Assembly: GCA_013215295.1 (NCBI GenBank)
Contig: JABSOZ010000007.1
Location: 62,001 to 126,000 of the forward strand
Source: Colwellia sp.
Lineage (GTDB): Bacteria; Pseudomonadota; Gammaproteobacteria; Enterobacterales; Alteromonadaceae
Length of the DNA: 64,000 bases
Direction: 5' to 3'
Positions 46,779 to 56,171 of the stretch are shown here, one piece after another. The notes beneath the pieces were generated by a model that worked only from the letters and a program-made list of their open reading frames with translations, did no database searches and was not told the origin of the DNA. Every line of letters begins with the position of its first letter. The first letter of the stretch is position 1. The position numbers and the translations under genes were made by a program.

Positions 46779-47412
46779 GCCAATGCTAACACTCCAGTCA
46801 AAAAAACAGGCGTATAGTGCTTTAGTTATCGGGGTGTCCGCAGGCGGTCTAGCTGCATTAGAACATTTATTACCACAACTACCTCAATGCTTTTCACTCG
46901 CAATTATTGTGTTACAACATAGAGGCGAAAATAGCGTAAAGTCGATTGATGATAGTGATGAAGACTTCTTGGTAGAATATTTTAAAGGTCGCTGCTCAAT
47001 GCCAGTATTTGCAGCAACCATGGGCGACAAGATCAAAGCAGGTCACATTTATATTGCCCCCGCCCAGTACCATTTATTAATAGAGCAGCAACAAACCTTC
47101 AGCTTTAGCTTAGAGCCTCCAGTAAATTATGCACTGCCTTCAATCGATGTATTATTTGAAAGTGCTAGTCATTGCTACAAAAATCAGCTAATTGGTCTTA
47201 TACTTACAGGGGCAATCAGTGACGGCAGTCAAGGATTAAAAATGATCAAAATAAATGGTGGTTTAACTATAGTACAAGAACCTAGTACCGCTGAGGCGAG
47301 TTTTATGCCAACAGCTGCCATCGCATCGCATAAGGTCGATCATATTTTACCCTTAAAAGACATCAGTACTTTTTTAATTAATTTAACCTTAAAGGATCAA
47401 GGGGATGATTGA
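46771..47412 (+). CDS. CheB-type methylesterase domain protein without receiver
   Basis: The 213-residue protein is only the CheB catalytic domain: the Ser in GVSAGGLAALE, the His in VLQHRGEN and the Asp in LTGAISDGSQGL form the triad. It lacks the regulatory receiver of chemotaxis CheB. It overlaps the cheR-type gene by 8 bp and the next gene by 8 bp, so translation is coupled. It probably reverses the adjacent CheR reaction or regulates the complex. Confidence 0.9.
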   Translation: MIKPMLTLQSKKQAYSALVIGVSAGGLAALEHLLPQLPQCFSLAIIVLQHRGENSVKSIDDSDEDFLVEYFKGRCSMPVFAATMGDKIKAGHIYIAPAQYHLLIEQQQTFSFSLEPPVNYALPSIDVLFESASHCYKNQLIGLILTGAISDGSQGLKMIKINGGLTIVQEPSTAEASFMPTAAIASHKVDHILPLKDISTFLINLTLKDQGDD

Positions 47413-48685
47413 TAAACCTAAAATACTCATTGTTGACGATGAGCCTAATAATCTGCGCGTTTTTGAGCGAACACTTGCCTTGCTTGACGTAGATATTGTA
47501 AAAGCTTTATCGGGGCAACAAGCGCTAGCTGTTGCTCATAAATATGATTTTGCCTTGATCTTAATGGATGTACAAATGCCTGGTATGGATGGCTTTGAAA
47601 CCGCAACCTTAATATTAGAACACCCCAAAACTAGCCATATCCCCGTTATCTTTATTACCGCCTTCGCCCGAGATGAAGCGTTTGAATTTACCGGTTATGC
47701 CAGTGGTGCGGTTGATTATTTGATTAAACCCATTAACGAAGAAATTGTCCGTAGTAAAGTATCGGTTTTTTTGAAATTGCATAAAGAAAAACAACTGTTA
47801 GATCAAGCCTGTAAAGTGCGAGAGCAAGCCGAAGCAGAATTAAGGGAGCATAAGGCCCATTTAGAGGAAACAGTAAAAGAACGTACAAAGGAGTTGCAAG
47901 AATCGATTGAGATATTGATGACAACACAAAAAAAACTGGTTGAGTCAGAAAAAATGGCCTCTCTTGGTCGTTTGGTCGCAGGGGTAGCACATGAGCTTAA
48001 TACACCTATTGGCATTTGTGTTACCGGAGCATCATTTTTACAGGAAAAGCTTGAGGTGTTAGCCCAACGTTATGAGGAAGGTGGGATGCGTAAAAAAGAT
48101 CTCGATGACTTCCTGCAAAGTGCGCCGAAATCGGCAGAAATAATTTTAGCTAATTTAAACCGCGCCGCCGAACAAATATCAAATTTCAAGTTGGTCGCGG
48201 TCGACCAAACTAGCGAACGTAAACGTGAAATCAATTTACTTGAATACACCCAAAAAGTCGTGCAAAGTCTTCAACCCGCTATTAAACGTGCCCACCATCA
48301 TATCGAAGTAACGGGAGAAACCAATATCACCATGAACACTATTCCTGGTGATATTTCACAAATTATCACCAATTTAGTGATGAACTCCATTCATCATGCT
48401 TATAGTGAAGAGCAAAAAGGTGCTATATTTCTCGATATTAAATCATCGAAAGGCAAAGTTATAATGAGCTACAGTGATGATGGTATTGGTATGGAGCAAG
48501 CCACAAAAAAAATGATTTTTGAGCCTTTTTTTACCACTAAACGCGGCACGGGTGGTAGTGGTCTAGGCATGTACATAGTGTATAACCTCATCACGCAAAG
48601 CCTTCATGGGGAAATAATCTGTATTAGTGAATTAGCACAAGGCACTCAATTTATCCTGACATTCCCAATTGAAATTCCTGAATAA
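47405..48685 (+). CDS. Response regulator-histidine kinase
   Basis: The 426-residue protein has an N-terminal receiver (residues 5-120, Asp in LILMDVQMPGMDGF), a coiled coil (about 135-180), a HisKA-like domain with His in VAGVAHELNTPIG near residue 197, and an HATPase domain with NLVMNSIHHA, YSDDGIGM and GSGLGMYIVYN. It has no membrane segment. The receiver could accept phosphate from the hybrid kinase upstream, placing this as a second kinase in the same cascade. Confidence 0.9.
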   Translation: MIDKPKILIVDDEPNNLRVFERTLALLDVDIVKALSGQQALAVAHKYDFALILMDVQMPGMDGFETATLILEHPKTSHIPVIFITAFARDEAFEFTGYASGAVDYLIKPINEEIVRSKVSVFLKLHKEKQLLDQACKVREQAEAELREHKAHLEETVKERTKELQESIEILMTTQKKLVESEKMASLGRLVAGVAHELNTPIGICVTGASFLQEKLEVLAQRYEEGGMRKKDLDDFLQSAPKSAEIILANLNRAAEQISNFKLVAVDQTSERKREINLLEYTQKVVQSLQPAIKRAHHHIEVTGETNITMNTIPGDISQIITNLVMNSIHHAYSEEQKGAIFLDIKSSKGKVIMSYSDDGIGMEQATKKMIFEPFFTTKRGTGGSGLGMYIVYNLITQSLHGEIICISELAQGTQFILTFPIEIPE

Positions 48686-48866
48686 TTTAACCTTAATGAA
48701 TTGATGGTGGAAAATGGGGGCAATAAGTGTGTATTATTGCAAAATATTCTTCAAAAAAACTGACATTTTATTAATCAATATTATTGGCTATGTCTTCAAA
48801 GGATATGATAGCTACATCTCCAATTGTTTGTGGCTTCAACCCCTGTTAATTGTTGTAATGGCAAAC
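48686..48866. other. Intergenic stretch before the radA terminator
   Basis: No supported gene. A 64-codon plus-strand frame from 48714 has no family features and is probably chance. Confidence 0.4.
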
Positions 48867-48931
48867 ACAAAAAAAGACAATATCTTATTACTAGCCAATG
48901 AAAGCTAGCTTTATTAAAGTCGATATTGTCT
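48867..48931 (-). terminator. Terminator downstream of radA (minus strand)
   Basis: On the minus strand AGACAATATC and GATATTGTCT close a long hairpin with an inner CTAGC/GCTAG stem, followed by seven T residues. It lies 112 bp after the radA stop. Confidence 0.8.
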
Positions 48932-49042
48932 CGGTGTACCGTTTTTAAATTAATTGAAATAGCCTGTTGTTTTATTCACTGCACTGGTAACTTTCAATTG
49001 TTTTTCTCTTGTGATTTATTTTTACCATGTAATGGGGTGATA

Positions 49043-50419
49043 TCAGAAAATTTCTAGCACATCTTTAACATGTGATACCTGTATCAATGTAACCCCTTTA
49101 GTTTCTAAGCGTTTATTGTAATTACGTTTTGGTAATATGATTACTTTAAAGTCATTACGAATAGCCTCTTTGACACGCTCTTCACCTGAAGGCACAGGTC
49201 TTACACTTCCGTCTAAACCTATTTCTCCAAAAGCGATAGTATTGACCGAAAATTTATGTTCTCTAGATGATGATATCATTGCGAGGATCAAAGGCAGATC
49301 AGAGCCGACATCTTTGGTTAAATTTACCCCTGAAACAACGTTCACGTAAATATCATTACCCCCAATATTCACGCCCATTCGGCTTCGTAATATGGCCAAA
49401 AGCATTTGCATACGTTTATAATCAAAACCGACACCACCCCTGATTGGGTTCTCAGCTTGAGACTCTGTTACCAGTGATTGAATATTAATTAATAAGGTTC
49501 TGCCGGTATCGTTTGATGCGTAGGCCATGTTGCCACTTGATTCAGCGCCATCTTTATCTAAGAAAATGGCTGATGGATTTACAACATCTTGCATACCTCT
49601 GGCGGTCATTGCAAAAGTGGCGATTTCTGTTGTGTCACCAAATCGATTTTTAGACGTTCTCAGTGTTCGGTATTTACTGTCAGCTTCAGGTTCTATTTTA
49701 CACATACAATCACCAATATGCTCAAGCACCCTAGGCCCAGCCATATCTCCCGATTTAGAAACATGACAAACTAATATAACGGTAACACCATGCTCTTTCG
49801 CTAGCCTGTTTAACATAGCCGCGGATTCTTTAACTTGAGTAACACCCCCTGGAGAATTTGGCAGTGAACTAATAAATGCAGTTTGAATAGAATCAACCAC
49901 GAGAAATTTATAACCATCGGTGACCATGACATTACAAATCAGCTCAACATCACCTGAATTCATGATATCAATTTTAGAAATATCTGCTTGTAATCTTAAG
50001 CCTCGGTCTCTTACTTGACCTTTCGATTCTTCACCTGAGGTATATAAAGCTTTACCTATTTGACTTAAATGAGCACATGTTTTTAACAACAATGTACTTT
50101 TACCTGCACCAGGATCACCCGCGACAAGAATAACTGAACCCTCAACAATACCGCCGCCCAAAACTCGATTAAACTCAGAGCTACCGGTGTCAAATCGAGT
50201 TAAGTCCATATCAGATACTTCACTCAATTTACATATTTTTGCATCTTGCTGAGAGTAGCCTCGGTGAGCGCTTTTACTGGGTGTTCGCTGCGTTATAACC
50301 TTGGATTCTTTAAACTCTACAATGCTATTCCAAGCTGAACAACTTGAACATTGACCTAACCATCGAGGATGATTTTCACCACACTCGGTGCAAACATAAG
50401 TTGTTTTATCTTTTGCCAT
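49043..50419 (-). CDS. radA: DNA repair protein RadA
   Basis: RadA is a RecA-like helicase that extends D-loops in homologous recombination. The 458-residue protein has an N-terminal four-Cys zinc finger (CTECG...CSSC), the Walker A GDPGAGKSTLL near residue 100, the family-specific KNRFGDTTE, and a Lon-protease-like C-terminal domain (about residues 290-455, GEIGLDGSVRPVP). The length matches E. coli RadA. The gene is followed by a terminator and stands beside an IS1595 relic. Confidence 0.97.
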   Translation of the reverse strand: MAKDKTTYVCTECGENHPRWLGQCSSCSAWNSIVEFKESKVITQRTPSKSAHRGYSQQDAKICKLSEVSDMDLTRFDTGSSEFNRVLGGGIVEGSVILVAGDPGAGKSTLLLKTCAHLSQIGKALYTSGEESKGQVRDRGLRLQADISKIDIMNSGDVELICNVMVTDGYKFLVVDSIQTAFISSLPNSPGGVTQVKESAAMLNRLAKEHGVTVILVCHVSKSGDMAGPRVLEHIGDCMCKIEPEADSKYRTLRTSKNRFGDTTEIATFAMTARGMQDVVNPSAIFLDKDGAESSGNMAYASNDTGRTLLINIQSLVTESQAENPIRGGVGFDYKRMQMLLAILRSRMGVNIGGNDIYVNVVSGVNLTKDVGSDLPLILAMISSSREHKFSVNTIAFGEIGLDGSVRPVPSGEERVKEAIRNDFKVIILPKRNYNKRLETKGVTLIQVSHVKDVLEIF

Positions 50420-50701
50420 AATATTCTTAATAATTTATTTGTGGGGGTATTCCAATTGTCTGAGTGCATTTAACCACAAGCTCAGGTAAAGAAGCAAAAA
50501 TATAGTCTTCATCAAAATATCTGATTTTTTATTACTTTAAATTTTGCGTTTTTGGCTGAACGATTGGCTGACTTGATTGGCATGCTCTCGAGTGTTTTTT
50601 ATAAAATCATGTGCCTATGCAGATAATTCAGGACTGAACTGTGCATGCAGAAAAGCTATCCACTTAGAGCAACCAACCATTAGATGTAGTGTTTAGAGTA
50701 T

Positions 50702-51489
50702 ATGAAACAAATGAAGTGGCAAAAAGGTTTTATTTGCCTAGGCTGTGACAATGACCATAGCTATGAAATTAAAAGTCGTCACTTATGCGAATGTGCGCAA
50801 TGTATAAAGCAAATCTCAGTCACAGGAGGCATAATGTTTCATGGTAGTCACGTCACCTTAATCCAGTGGTTTTGGGCTATCTATTTTCTTGGCTCAGATA
50901 AATGAAGTATATAGCACTGAGATTAAGTCAATTAATCGAAGTCAATTGGCGAATCGCGAGGCTGATTTCAAAGAAACTTAGAACGGCTACGGGCCATAGA
51001 GATAGTTTGTATCAATTGAGTTAGATGATGTACTTGTTGACGGAAGACAAAAAAGGTCGTGGTGCAGCGGGGAAAAAGAATGTACTAATCGCCTGTGAAA
51101 GTAAGGATAAAAAAGCAGGGTTCATCATAATGGCAGTAGTCGATAGTATTTGTCACTTTAGCGTAGATGAATTTGTCAAAAAACACTTAAAACGAGGTCA
51201 TAAAGTGCATTCTGATGCATTGCCCTCATTGAATGTAATTGACCAAATACAAAACTAGGAAGCTAGAGTAACCCCTAGTTATCTAGTTGATGAATGGCTA
51301 TCGTGGCCACATAACCATAGGCAATTTAAAACGTTTTTGTTAGGTACATTTCGTGGCATATCAGGAAAATACCTACAAGAATACTTAGGTGAGCTCTGTT
51401 ATCGGTTCAATCAGCAATTCATTGAGAAATATATACCTAACCGATTGTTAAGTTTAGTAATAATTCATGCAGCAGTAAAGTCTATCTAA
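50702..51489 (+). pseudogene. Degraded IS1595-family transposase
   Basis: Three pieces together span an IS1595 transposase. The first (50702-50905) is the zinc-ribbon start with WQKGFICLGC, CAQCIKQISVTGG and WFWAIYFLGSDK. The second, in another frame (51025-51258), holds the catalytic region GRGAAGKKNVLIACE and VHSDALPSLNV. After a stop at 51256 the same frame continues HNHRQFKTFLLGTFRGISGKYL and CYRFNQQF to a TAA at 51489. A frameshift and an internal stop make it inactive. Residue order agrees with the family throughout. Confidence 0.85.
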
Positions 51490-51627
51490 GTCAAATGCAT
51501 AGGCATGTAATAATAAATATTTACCGGAGTCGTTTTTGATTTACATTTTACCAATTAATTGTGTAGGTCTTACTTTAATGCAATAATGAAATGACATGAA
51601 ATGACATGAAATATATATAACGAAAAC

Positions 51628-53316
51628 ATGGAAGAAGTTGATTACTCATTACCCGCAGGTACACTAATATCCGAATTTAGAATTATTGATATTCTAGGTG
51701 TCGGTGGCTTTGGCATTACTTATAAAGCTCAAGACACACGCTTAGATAGATTCGTAGCTATTAAAGAGTTTTTACCCGTCGAACTTGCTGCCAGAGGCTC
51801 CGATAATAAAACTGTGATGCCACGGACCAACGTGAAAGGTGATTATCAATATGGTTTATCAAAGTTTTTAGATGAAGCTAAAACATTAGCTAAATTTAAT
51901 CATCCAAACATTGTAAAGGTATTAACCTTCCTTAAAGAAAATGGTACTGCTTATTTAGTGATGGAGTTCGTAGAAGGTGAGGCATTAGATGCCCACCTTA
52001 AAAAAATACACTTTAACGGTAATATGGCAGAAAGTCGCATTCGTGAAATCATCGAGCCACTTTTAAAAGGTTTAGCACAAGTACACAAAACAGGATTACT
52101 GCACCGTGACATAAAGCCCGGTAATATTTACCTACAAAGTTCAAGTGATGCTTCTAACGAGCACGGTAATAACCCAATGCTGATAGATTTTGGAGCCGCT
52201 CGACAAAGCGTAGGTGAAAAATCTAAATCAATCAGTTCCATTATTAGCCAGGGTTATGCACCGCCAGAGCAATACACTACTCGAGGAAAACAAGGTGCCC
52301 ACACTGATATTTATGCCGTAGGCGCAGTTATGTACTACCTAGTAACAGGTGAAAAACCTATAGAAAGTACTGACAGACAACACGAAATCATGGACGAACT
52401 GCCAGACCCGCTCAAGCCAATAGAAAAAAACCGTAGCTATAGTAATGCGTTAATTAATGCTATTACCCAAGCCATGATCCTACGCGTAAGCAATCGTACT
52501 CCAAATGTAACTGTTTTACAGCAGATGTTAAGCGATAATACATGCAATAGTAACAATGAAAAAAACACTACTATAGAAAATGAACATCAATCACAAATTG
52601 ATGATAGTACGGTAAAAATTAAGGTCTCAAGTACATTTGAAAAGCAACAAGTAGTTGAGCCAGTTAAACCTAGTGTATTAATAGAGCCAGAAGCAGTTGA
52701 GTCGGTTAAACCTAGTGTATTAATAGAGGCAGAAGCAGTTGAGCCAGTTAAACCTAGTGTATTAATTGAGGCAGAAGTAGTTGAGCCAGTTAAACCTAGT
52801 GTATTAAAAGAGGCTGAAGCAGTTGAGCCAGTTAAACCTAGTGTATTAATTGAGGCAGAAGTAGTTGAGCCAGTTAAACCTAGTGTATTAATAGAGGCTG
52901 AAGCAGTTGAGTCGGCTAAACCTAGTGTATTAAAAGAGGCTGAAGCAGTTGAGCCAGTTAAACCTAGTGTATTAAAAAATCAGCAAATTAGTAAGGTATT
53001 TGAACTCAGTCATTTTAAAAAGCATATTAAAGAAGATGTAGTAGCTTATTCATTGGTTTTTATTGTTATTGTATTAGGTGTTATCGGTAAATTTCAATAT
53101 CAAACATACTTAAATGAACAAGAAGTAATTACCAAACACCAAAAAGTGCGAATGGAGCAACTTATTCGATCACAAAACAGAAAAGGAGATGAGTTATTAT
53201 GGGACCGAGCAGTAAGTACGGGATATGTGAGAATTTATAACGAATACTTAGTTGAATACCCTAGAGGAATTCATATTGAAGAAGTAAAAAAATGGCTTCT
53301 TGAAAATAAAAAATAA
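51628..53316 (+). CDS. Membrane serine/threonine protein kinase with tandem repeat linker
   Basis: The 562-residue protein has a Hanks-type kinase domain (residues 12-300) with glycine loop GVGGFG, Lys46 in AIKEF, HRDIKPGN with Asp161, DFG Asp187 and YAPPEQY. Residues 342-453 are eight 14-residue repeats of the type VEPVKPSVLIEAEA. One membrane segment follows (about 474-492), and the short C-terminal tail looks like the YNEYLVEYPRG motif seen near bacterial caspases. The kinase is thus cytoplasmic and the tail periplasmic. It heads the accessory envelope locus with a PP2C phosphatase and an FHA protein. Confidence 0.93.
   Translation: MEEVDYSLPAGTLISEFRIIDILGVGGFGITYKAQDTRLDRFVAIKEFLPVELAARGSDNKTVMPRTNVKGDYQYGLSKFLDEAKTLAKFNHPNIVKVLTFLKENGTAYLVMEFVEGEALDAHLKKIHFNGNMAESRIREIIEPLLKGLAQVHKTGLLHRDIKPGNIYLQSSSDASNEHGNNPMLIDFGAARQSVGEKSKSISSIISQGYAPPEQYTTRGKQGAHTDIYAVGAVMYYLVTGEKPIESTDRQHEIMDELPDPLKPIEKNRSYSNALINAITQAMILRVSNRTPNVTVLQQMLSDNTCNSNNEKNTTIENEHQSQIDDSTVKIKVSSTFEKQQVVEPVKPSVLIEPEAVESVKPSVLIEAEAVEPVKPSVLIEAEVVEPVKPSVLKEAEAVEPVKPSVLIEAEVVEPVKPSVLIEAEAVESAKPSVLKEAEAVEPVKPSVLKNQQISKVFELSHFKKHIKEDVVAYSLVFIVIVLGVIGKFQYQTYLNEQEVITKHQKVRMEQLIRSQNRKGDELLWDRAVSTGYVRIYNEYLVEYPRGIHIEEVKKWLLENKK
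52651..52986 (+). repeat. Eight 42-bp in-frame tandem repeats in the kinase gene
   Basis: Eight units of 42 bp encode 14 residues each (consensus AVEPVKPSVLIEAE). Two variants (starting AVE and VVE) partly alternate, which suggests expansion by duplication of larger blocks. Confidence 0.95.
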
Positions 53317-53467
53317 AAAGGACCCTTGTAATAGATTTTGTGTAAGGTATAGCTAACGGCACCTGTTTCTAATATTATATCTCCTATATCTTATCTCCAA
53401 GCTTAATGTCAGAGATAACCATGAGAATTACACGTAGCCAAGAACAATGGCAAAACATTATGATTTT

Positions 53468-54865
53468 TTATTTTACGGTTTCCAAAATCAAAACGGCTTC
53501 TGCAATATCTATTTTCACTTTTTCATTTTTAATTGTCTTTTGTTTCTTCCTGACTAAACCTCGTGTTTTGGTTACCGCTTTTTTACTGTTATTCTGTAAG
53601 CGATGATAAATGCCGTCATGCTCGGTACTTGGCAGTATGTCTAATAATTTTGTTGTAGACGCTATAAGTTGTAAGCTTTCTTGGCCAAAAGGAGATGTTA
53701 CATCGAACTCGCCAAATATTACCCAACGATTAATCTCGTCATAGCCCAAATATTTTATGAATTTATCACGAGTAGGCCTATCATTGAAGTCAAGTAGGTA
53801 ACTGATTTTACCTTCTGCATTATCTATATGGCCTGTAACGTAAAAGTAACTGGGTTTATTTACTTTTACCAGTAAAATTACCGTTTCAGAGCTGTTAAAT
53901 AGTACATTGCGGCTCCCTTTATTTGATGTGATTTTTACTTTGAAGTCTTGGTTTATTATTTTCCCATTTAAGAGCATTTGTTCAAAGTTGGAATCTTGAG
54001 GTGTATATTCGTCAACATTAAGTTTCGTCTTATCTAAATTTACCACCGCGGCATCAATGACATCGCCTTTGTTATTTATTAACTGACTTTCAATTTGTAA
54101 TACTTTCTCATTAATTCGGTATTTACCTACAAGCGTATAAAGAGCGTCGCTTTCATTATTTGTAGAGGCTATTTTTGCACTTATCGCTGTTAGTAAAGCA
54201 CTCGAAAAAGGTGTTGTGTCGTAGGAAAGGTAAGGGAGAAAAGGTTTTATTAATACTTTCTTCTGATTAATGTTTTTTGTTAATAATAATGCCGCCATAG
54301 AAATACTGTCTGCCGTTTTTTCTAAATGACTTAATTCCTCTCTAATTGTCACCGCAATTAGAGGGCTAGCTGGGATAGTAGCCTCGGGAGATAACATTTT
54401 TAATACTAAAGTTAATTGTTGTACCTCGTGGATCAATTTTAATAATGTCGTTAACTCATCATATTTGGTATGAGCTGAGCTAATGTTTTTAGTTTTATTC
54501 CAAGTACGGTCAATGAATTTCTGTTTTTCTTGAATTGCTGAAATATATAAAGGGCTGCTGAGCGATTTCTTTAATGAGGAGTCGCATTGAAAATACCCTG
54601 ACTTTTTATAACACTCAGTTTTATGACCTAATATAGGCAAAGAGGATGAAAGAGTACTTTTAGCTGTAAACATGTCAATGCCAGTGTTAGTTTGGTAGCT
54701 TTCACTGACACTTTCAACATTCACGTAAATATTTTGTTGCAGATCAGAAATCGCTTGTTCTTTGGCTGCATGCTTATTTTTATTCATCGCTTGGCCATCA
54801 AAATCTGCTGAAAAACATATACTAGATAAAGTGCAAAGGTAAATTAAAAAAAATATTTTATACAT
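53468..54865 (-). CDS. Secreted protein with LPP20-like and DUF4384-like regions
   Basis: The 465-residue protein has a signal peptide (cleavage after CFSA, about residue 19). Residues 30-100 read like an LPP20-type domain (KHAAKEQAISDLQQNIYVNV). The middle is helical. Residues 290-430 resemble DUF4384, with VILLVKVNKPSYFYVTGHI. DUF4384 proteins often occur with kinases and caspases in envelope loci. It is the only minus-strand gene between the kinase and phosphatase genes. No catalytic site is seen. A role as periplasmic partner of the kinase tail is only a guess. Confidence 0.65.
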   Translation of the reverse strand: MYKIFFLIYLCTLSSICFSADFDGQAMNKNKHAAKEQAISDLQQNIYVNVESVSESYQTNTGIDMFTAKSTLSSSLPILGHKTECYKKSGYFQCDSSLKKSLSSPLYISAIQEKQKFIDRTWNKTKNISSAHTKYDELTTLLKLIHEVQQLTLVLKMLSPEATIPASPLIAVTIREELSHLEKTADSISMAALLLTKNINQKKVLIKPFLPYLSYDTTPFSSALLTAISAKIASTNNESDALYTLVGKYRINEKVLQIESQLINNKGDVIDAAVVNLDKTKLNVDEYTPQDSNFEQMLLNGKIINQDFKVKITSNKGSRNVLFNSSETVILLVKVNKPSYFYVTGHIDNAEGKISYLLDFNDRPTRDKFIKYLGYDEINRWVIFGEFDVTSPFGQESLQLIASTTKLLDILPSTEHDGIYHRLQNNSKKAVTKTRGLVRKKQKTIKNEKVKIDIAEAVLILETVK

Positions 54866-55342
54866 TGTTATCTCGCTTTAGTAAATTTCACTCAGAATAG
54901 TAAATGAATCGATCCTACATTTCTATTTTTTGACAGAGGTTAATCGTTTTTAAATAGCCTTTGGTCACAAGAGCATAGTTATCATATAACAAAAGTTATA
55001 GGTGTGAAAATTATTTACTAATTATAGTAAACACTCACAATTAACGAAAAAGGCATGTTATGAGGAGAGCTTGAATACAACGAACAAAGATAAAGAAGTC
55101 GTTGGTTATTGTTATTGATCGAAACTTACATACATGCAAACGTGAGTGAATAGGCTCTAGAATATTACAATAAAAATTACAACCACAGCCCGAAGAGGGC
55201 AGAAATGATATAAAGGCTGGCTAAATGGTGGCAGCGAACTTCGCGTGCATCGGTGCAGCGTTATCTGTTTCAGTATCAGTATTGTCGTCTAATCTATAGT
55301 TGTAATATCGTCTTTTATCAGTGATTATAGAGTAAATAAAAA
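54866..55342. other. 477-bp divergent intergenic region
   Basis: No gene seen. The region lies between divergent genes and should carry promoters for the secreted protein (minus) and the phosphatase set (plus). Confidence 0.45.
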
Positions 55343-56152
55343 ATGTATTTTATAACTATGTTTAATAAAGTCTTATCAATAATTCAACGCTCTCCTGTTG
55401 CTCCTGAGCAATCATTGCTTTGTCAGCACACTATTATTGGCGATAGAAGCTGCAATGAAGATGCCCTTGGGTGTGTAACCGTAAAAACCAATGAAAAACA
55501 TGGCCATTTTTTAATTGTTTGTGATGGTATGGGCGGACATGTCGCAGGAGACATTACTGCTCAAACATTAGTTAAATGCTTTATTGAACAAGTCGGTAAA
55601 CTTAAAAATCCATTAACACTAACCGCTTTTCAAACGCTTTATAAAAAAAGTATTAGTGAAATGAAACAATATGTTAAAGAAAATCATGGTGAGGTAGACG
55701 GGCATACGACCTTGGCTTGTGCATGGATTGATGAAGAAAAAATTTTAACATTACATGTAGGTGATTCAAGAGTTTATCAGCTTGATAGTACACAAGTGAA
55801 ATTTCGAACACGGGATCATTCAGTGGTGCAAATGCTACTTGATGAAGGGGAAATTAGTGAAGAAGAAATGGGTACGCACCCCGAACAAAACAAGTTATTC
55901 AAAAGCATTGGTGTGTTAAATGAAGAATTAGACAAGCCCAGTATTAAACAATATTCACCTTTAACTGCAGGTGAAAGCATTCTAGTGTGCAGTGACGGCT
56001 TTTGGGAACACCTTAGTCAAAAAGAACTAGTAAAATTAAATAATAAATTTAGCCAAAAAAGTCTTGAAAAAAGTTGCGATATTAGCCAAATACGGGCGAA
56101 TGGGAAAAGCGATAATATTTCAGTCATTGTATTTAAACAGGGAAAATCCTAA
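55343..56152 (+). CDS. PP2C-type serine/threonine phosphatase
   Basis: The 269-residue protein carries the PP2C metal-site motifs in order: GDRSCNEDALG, CDGMGGHVAGD, LHVGDSRVYQL, CSDGFWEHL and KSDNISVIVF. It is soluble. It probably removes phosphate from substrates of the kinase at 51628. The start could also be the ATG at 55358. It is 19 bp before the caspase-FHA gene, so kinase antagonist and phospho-reader are co-expressed. Confidence 0.94.
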   Translation: MYFITMFNKVLSIIQRSPVAPEQSLLCQHTIIGDRSCNEDALGCVTVKTNEKHGHFLIVCDGMGGHVAGDITAQTLVKCFIEQVGKLKNPLTLTAFQTLYKKSISEMKQYVKENHGEVDGHTTLACAWIDEEKILTLHVGDSRVYQLDSTQVKFRTRDHSVVQMLLDEGEISEEEMGTHPEQNKLFKSIGVLNEELDKPSIKQYSPLTAGESILVCSDGFWEHLSQKELVKLNNKFSQKSLEKSCDISQIRANGKSDNISVIVFKQGKS

Positions 56153-56171
56153 CAGGATAAGTAATACTTAC

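Noticed and set aside
48714-48908. 64-codon plus-strand frame after the receiver-kinase gene
   Set aside because: Its end overlaps the radA terminator hairpin, it has no family features and its composition is hydrophobic and chance-like.
51588-51612. Repeated ATGACATGAA units before the kinase gene
   Set aside because: Only two copies; probably local duplication without evident role.
52651-52986. CRISPR-like tandem array
   Set aside because: The units are contiguous in-frame coding repeats without spacers.
53406-53606. 66-codon plus-strand frame
   Set aside because: It is mostly antisense to the end of the secreted protein at 53468 and has no features of its own.
56064-56171. N-terminal extension of the caspase-FHA protein
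   Set aside because: It lies wholly over the PP2C gene; the ATG at 56172 gives a clean membrane-anchor start.
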